From Volutella citrinella (Eukaryota > Ascomycota > Sordariomycetes > Hypocreales > Nectriaceae): a DNA stretch of 64,000 nt. This document shows positions 58,263 to 64,000 of the stretch, in pieces. A program made the translations under genes and the position numbers. Under the pieces are notes generated by a model. The model did not search any database. It had not been told where the DNA came from and worked only from the letters and a program-made list of their open reading frames with translations. Location: contig JAWZSP010000001.1 in the NCBI GenBank assembly GCA_034401135.1, positions 1,860,001 through 1,924,000 on the forward strand. Reading direction: 5' to 3'. Each line of letters begins with the position of its first letter. The first letter of the stretch is position 1.

Positions 58263-61200
58263 CTAGGACCTCTTGGACCCTTTGCCACCCTTTCCGCCTC
58301 TTCCCTGGCCTTTTCCACTTCCGCCACCTCGCTTGCCACCGCCGCTGCCGCCCCCGCCGCCCGCCATGCCCCCAGACATCATGACCCTCAGCCTCCCCAC
58401 GGGGACGCAGTTGAACGTCTCTTCAGGCTTAAGGGCTTTGATCAGCTCCACTTCTCGAGGCCACATGCGCTCCGCGTCGCGTGCCTGCTCATCCACTACG
58501 CCCTTGCGATTTGCGGCAGCCTTCCAGTGGTCCAGAATCTCCTTGACAGCCTTACCCTTCTTTGTAGCACCAGGTTGCATCTTGACCTTGTACTTGAAAC
58601 GGCCCATGGCATTCCATGGCGCGCAGACGGGGACAATCTCGAGAATCTCGTCCCCAGGGAGCGGTGTGCCGACGAGAGTGTCTACCAGTGACATCTGACC
58701 AGCCTCATCAGGCTCTAGCACGTCGAGACCCTCATCCATCATGACGCGCCTAATCTCTTCGTGTTCCGCCGTTTCCTTTTGTTGGCGCTGGTGCTGCGCT
58801 CGTCGCCGTTCCTTGGCCGCGGCCAGCTCGGCCTCACGCTCCGCTTTGGCTTTGGCTTCAGCCTCGGCCTTCTGCCGCCCAGCGGTGGCACCAATAAGAG
58901 CCTCGGCCGCAGCACGGTCATCCTCGTCTTGGTCCCTGTATTTGGCAGCAATCTTCTTGGCCTTGCCCTTCTGTCCTCGCTTAGGAGGAGCTTTCTTTGA
59001 GGGAGCAGAATTATCCGTCCTAGCCATCGAGCCCGACAAACTAGTTTGAGCCTCAGATCCAACTTCAGTCACAGATTCGGTCAGTTCGGTATCTTCGTCC
59101 TCGCCATCTTCATTCTCTTGAGCGGTCTGTTGCGCGGCTGTCTCGGGAGTGCTCTCCACCGCCATCTCCGAGATACCTTCAACCGCTTCGTCCACATCAT
59201 GGTCGCGATCCGAGCCATCGCCGAATGCTTGAAGTGGGTTTGCTCTCTTCTCCTCGTGATGAGCATCACCTTCCGATTCTCCATCTGAAGGTGACTCTTC
59301 CAGCACCCGTTGAACTTCAGCGTCACTGTCTTCATCCTCCTTGCTTTCTGGTTCCGTGGCTCCTGTGTTGTTGCCAGATCCCGCTACAGGCCGGCTGCCA
59401 GCAACTCCATCGTCGTCATACAGTCGGTGTTTGAGGTGCTTGGCTTTGCTCTCGTCACTAATTTTGAACATCAGGCCCAAGCCGAGCAGGAGTTGGGCAG
59501 GGGGTAAAAAGTTCTTTTTCCCGCGGACCATGAAGCTACCCGCTGTGAGGAACTCTCCCGTAGGCGCTGTTTTGGAAACCTGGTCGGCGTTGACCCACCA
59601 TGCACCCATCCCGGCCTTTGAATCCCAGGCATCCGAGGAACAGACGGAAAGCGAACCGGCTTGTGAAAGGGTAGCCGGAGGGATGGGGGCATCTGGAGTT
59701 TTGGGGTTGTTCTTGACAACAACACTAGAGGCTCCGTGGAGGTCCGCATGACAATAAACGTCCCCCTTTCGCAGGTACCTCTTATAGATGAGCTCGTTCT
59801 GCTGCGCATCTTTGCCTCCGATGACAAGATACCCATCCGATGAGATGAACCAGATGAACTTCTCGAACCAAAGCTGCTTGCGGATGGGTTGCAGAAGAGC
59901 TTTCTCCAGCTTCAGGCCCTTCCTCAGATCTTCGGCAATCTTTTGTTCCGTGTTCTTCAGAGCTCGAGCAGCTTGTTGCTGAGTTTTCTCTTCTTTGACC
60001 ACTGCCGATTTCCGTTGTTCGTAGTACTCGCGGGCGTTGCTCCAAGGCGTGGAGGTGAGATCAATATCTACCGAGAGCGCTCTTGCCGAATCTTGCTTTC
60101 CCTTGACTGGATTCGCATCGTCGTCATCCGATGCGCTGTCGTCAGTCTCATAGGGGTCTTCCTCCTCCTCTTCCTCAAACTCCTCCTCCGCCAGCTCGAG
60201 TGTGATGGTGTTTTCGGCCAGCTTCAGAGGCAGTTTAATGACGGCGGCGACTGGGTTGTTGTGCTTCTTTTCTCGTTCTACAAGCTTTCCGACGTCTACC
60301 CAGTCCATGCCTTGGTCAAGCAGTCCATTGACAGCATCCATTGCTTCCTGGACACGTTCGATGTTTGCTTCGATGGCTGCAGCTTTGCGAAGATTCAAGT
60401 TCTGCACCTCCTGCAACCCCTCAAGTCGCTTTTCTTGTTCCTGTTTGGCGTATTCCAGCTTTCGCTTCGCCGCTGCTTCCCTCTCACTAAGCCGAGACTC
60501 TAGCTTCTGCCCCTCCAGGGAGGAAAAGAATTCGTCGACCGTCTCGTTGTATCCCTTGAACTCCAAAACTTCGATTGCAGGATCCTGCTGCAGTTTTATG
60601 GGGATAAAAGGGTGAAAATCTTCGTAGAGAAGATTCTCCCGCTTTGTGTGGGAACCAGGTTCTTCTATTTCATCCTTCACGTTGGTCCTTCGCTTCGCAA
60701 AGATGTACCCTGGACAGACATCCGAGCCTGTAATATCCTCCACCATGGATCGTGCTTCGGAAAGCGACTTGACGAGTTGTTCCAATAACTGGTCGCTACC
60801 GAGGATATCCTCTAGTTTGGTTGCGGTATCAAACTCGTTGGATTGTAGCACATGATCGACGAGAATGGGAGGTATCTCTGTAATGGTCACAGCCAGGCTC
60901 TTTCGCAAATCTCCACCGGGCTTCCTTTTGTGCTTCGCTGAGGAGGCAGACACTGTGGCTGCTTTGTCCACGGCGGACTTCAATGCATCTCGCACGCGGT
61001 CCTTGGTCAAGGGTGGAATTCCGGCATAGTTCTGTCGGTTCTCCAGGGTATACTGAAGGCCAACCCGCTGTTGCTCTTGGCCCTCACCTTCCGATACAGT
61101 CCTTGCGAGTGTAAGGATTTTCAGATCAGCATCGGTGAGGATAATATTTCCGCTCTTGTAAGGTAAACGTCAGCGTGTGTCGAACACCATTTTGGAACTT

Positions 61201-61615
61201 GGTTGGGACAAACAGCGAAAAATTCCAGGAATAGCCGGTATTGTCCATCACTGAATTGAAACTCCAAAACTCGGTCTGTTCCAACCTGACTAACAGCCGT
61301 AACTCGTCTCGTCTTCAAAAATTTCCGTAGGCGTGCCACAAAGGCGGACGGCGCTGCTGCAGTGGTGCGAGCAAACTCTGTCAAATGGCACCTGAAGCCC
61401 GTATCGATGACGAGTTGTTTCTTATTGTCGGGCTTGGCGAACTTTAGGAGCAGAATCTTGGACGAGAGGTCGTACACGTTGGACAGGCGGAGGGTCACGA
61501 GGCTAGCTTGGAGCTCATGGGCGATGACCTGAGGGCGGGCAGTCAGTCGCTGGATCTGGGGTGGATATTGGAGGATACTGACCTTGACGTCCAAAGACGA
61601 GAACCTCTGCTTCAT
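58263..61615 (-). CDS. RQC2: Ribosome quality control subunit RQC2 (NEMF/Tae2), 1079 aa
   Basis: Three exons on the minus strand: 61615-61583, 61528-61214 and 61154-58263. Intron 1 is 54 nt (GTCAGT donor) and intron 2 is 60 nt (GTTTGT...ACAAG); frames close exactly. RQC2 binds stalled 60S subunits with the Ltn1 ligase and adds C-terminal Ala/Thr (CAT) tails. The NFACT-N domain starts MKQRFSSLDVKV, followed by NVYDLSSKILLLKFAKPD and FARTTAAAPSAFV. Asp9, Asp96 and Arg97 (GTDRVLEFQFSDGQYR) correspond to the Asp9/Asp98/Arg99 needed for CAT-tailing in yeast. A coiled coil lies near 340-420, the NFACT-R domain carries WFEKFIWFISSDGYLVIGG and DLHGASSVVVKN, then an acidic and a basic region, and a Gly/Lys-rich tail (GGGGGSGGGKRGG). 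Length matches the fungal family. Confidence 0.95.
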
Positions 61616-64000
61616 GTTGGAATGTTCTTCCCGAGACAATGAACTTGATGTGTTGGCGGGGTTCGAGCCATGGACTGGGAACGCTCACGACGATGCGGGC
61701 AATGGCCAACTCATGGTGGGGCCTTCCGTAATCGCGGGGCATTCGGTGTGACATCACAACGCATCACGTGATTGCCATATAGCAACGAGCATCAATGTCT
61801 CCTTCCAGGGAACGGCTCATTGGTGAGGACGCTGAATAAAATTGTTCGCCAAGTTGGCAATAGCTGGTAATAGCAGGCAAAGGGACTGATAATTGTCCAT
61901 TTCACCGGCCGGCCAACCAGTGCTACGTTGTGTCGCAACTCAACTGACGCTCAGCCTCAGTGCCAGACGCGATGCCGCGACATGAGCTTGAAGCAGCAAG
62001 TCATCGTCCTCTGGCCCATGGCACCGCAGCATTCGCACGCCTCATGACGATTTTCAACATGCGAGACTGGTGACAATTGGCTATTTGATGCTGTCACAGA
62101 TAATTGTTATCCTACGAGTGGCGAGTGGCCCGTCTGTAGAGGCCCCTTCTGAATCACATCGCTCCATGGACATTACCAGGGCTGCATCAAGAAACTCGGG
62201 TGTGTTTTACCCCAGGTTTCTGGCACGCATTCGCAACAACCGCCCTTCCTCACTAATCAGGGCATGAGCCGAGCTATCAGATGCCTTTGGATTACCGAGG
62301 CCCAAGAAGCGATAATCCAGCATCCCAATTTTAGAAAGGCTTCGGAGTTATCAAATTTCCGCACGGAATCACCCAAACGCGTCTCCAACACGCTTCGCAC
62401 GCGATGAGACGGGACAAGACGCGACCGCCTAATGCCAACACCGTGCCGAAATGGCTTGTGATCATCTCTCGTCGGCTTGGGCAACAACCTGTAAAAAATC
62501 CCCCCTGACCCCACACGACCTCAGTTATGTCAGCCAGCAAGGCAGGGATGGCCTGGTTGGCCTAGCAACGGTGAGCCTAGACCCCTGAGGTGGCCTGGCT
62601 GATAATTATGATGACAAGTTGCCAGACTTGAGCTGACACCGTGCGGAAACACAAAGCAAGGGCTTCGTGTACCTCTCCTTCGGTCCGTCATCAGACCGGA
62701 GGCGAATGCTGGGATTCCACATAGTCGGCTTGGGCTAGCTGCGTGGTGATGACATTCGTCCATCAGCCAGAAAGAGAAGCTACTAGTTACCACGTCCGTA
62801 TCGCCTCGCCGAGTAGAGTTGACAGCTGCAGATGCATGAGAACGTCGTGTATTGACCCATTGCCTCCTCCGTCCACCATCTCTCGTCCCAAAGTTCCAGA
62901 TTCATCCACCCTACACCAAACGGAAGATGGGCCTGGGCTCCACACGCAGCTGGCTCGTTCGCCAAGTGTAACATTGCCTGACCCATTACTATCAGACATG
63001 CATGCGTACATAATGCAACTTGCATAAAGAACATGCAGAGTCCAATGGGGGATGTCCACGATATCACCGCAACCAGTTCACACAACCTCTAGGATGGCTG
63101 GACTGACCATGGTCGTCATCCGTGATTCCGACGGCGTTATCCGTGGAGGTTGGGATTATCACATGGCAGCTGATTGGGAACAGAGACACCGGCAGCGCCC
63201 AGCCACGCGGCTGTGAGACCGTGGTCTCGGAGGCCACTGGCTAAAGCTATCAAGTCAAGATTGCTGAGTCTGCACTCTGCACACCTCCTCGCCTCCAACT
63301 ATTAGGCAGGGTCGAATGTTATGTCGCTCTCCCAGCCACCCACATTTGTCTTCGCCTTGGCTGGCTGAGCTGAACATATGCAGCGGGCACAAGTTAGGGT
63401 GGGTTATGCCCGCTCCTCCTCCTGGTCCATTGGTCTTCAAGGACTCCCATCCACCCAGCACCACTCGTGCCCTGCACAGGTCGCTGTGCTCGCAGTCAGC
63501 CAACATGTACTCCGTGCCAATAGCGGGCCGAGGTGTGACGAGATGGCTGCCACTTCGGTCCAGGAACACGAACGCCAGGCTGTTTACACACGACTCCACG
63601 AGCGGACGGCGGCTCCACTCTCATTACGATAGTTCTCAGTGGCGCTGGCCCCGGGTTTTGACTGGGTCAGGGCGCTGAAAGCCAAATTGGCCCTCATACG
63701 CGCCGCCGCCAGGGCCGCCTCAACGGACAGCCAGGGAGTCGAGGGATCGTCGACTGTTGTGTCCTCATCTCGTTCGTTTACAGGTGGGCTGCAACCCCGA
63801 GCGGATAGAGCGATCTGCCATCTCTCCAACCCTGTCTGGTGGCTGGGAATTAATGGTCCAATTCCCTTGTTGGGGGCCCTTGCCGGGAGCTGGAGCAGTG
63901 GGGGGGCTGGCAACAGGGACGGCGGTAAGGCCTCGTCTCATCAGCGGCAGGCCGAGGTGCGGGAGCTTCGTTAGCTGGATTGGAGCTGTTGACTGGCCAG
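61616..64000. other. Right-edge region with no supported gene
   Basis: The first part carries the RQC2 promoter. I see no recognisable reading frame or RNA gene in the rest; frames of 90-120 codons overlap one another on both strands and carry no motif. Confidence 0.45.

Noticed and set aside
1..64000. CRISPR arrays, bacterial operons, insertion sequences or rRNA genes
   Set aside because: None seen; gene structure with spliceosomal introns shows a fungal nuclear genome, and no regularly spaced repeats or transposase motifs were found.

Overview
The window looks like part of a filamentous ascomycete chromosome, most likely Sordariomycetes; the class is an inference from gene style and not a measured placement. 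Most protein genes are split by short introns (about 45 to 90 nt, with one of 443 nt) with GT...AG borders and CTAAC/CTGAC-like branch points. Intergenic DNA is long. The tRNAs are eukaryotic, two of them with an intron after position 37. There are no operons. All gene models below were spliced by hand from the bases, and frame continuity across every junction was checked.

Left part (1-22.2 kb): a large disordered protein gene runs off the left edge on the minus strand. It is followed by 7.4 kb holding only one tRNA-Ala(AGC). A phosphoinositide-specific phospholipase C gene lies at 10.17-12.98 kb. Then come 8.9 kb with no gene I can support, and a 99-residue protein with a CxxC...CxxC pattern at 21.9 kb.

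Middle (26.6-31.2 kb): a LYC1-like acetyltransferase reading frame is interrupted by a single TAG where the family has Trp. Next are a small dimeric alpha/beta-barrel (Dabb) protein with a possible mitochondrial leader, and a polytopic membrane protein of about nine segments that I do not recognise.

Right-centre (32.4-53.6 kb): a candidate secondary-metabolite locus. It contains a 580-residue DHA2-type MFS exporter (minus), a 2343-residue highly reducing polyketide synthase (plus) with apparently decayed C-methyltransferase and enoylreductase regions, a family-2 O-methyltransferase (minus), a LaeA-like methyltransferase (minus) and a further SAM-fold protein (plus). Two tandem tRNA-Gly(GCC) genes sit between the synthase and the O-methyltransferase. 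The likely logic is that the PKS builds a chain, the O-methyltransferase decorates it, the MFS protein exports it, and the LaeA-like protein may be regulatory or act on the product. No transcription factor, trans-enoylreductase or chain-releasing enzyme was found in the window.

Right part (55.1-61.6 kb): two convergent housekeeping-type genes, a 949-residue annexin with a very long repeat-bearing disordered N-terminus, and RQC2/NEMF (ribosome quality control). The last 2.4 kb contain nothing I can support.
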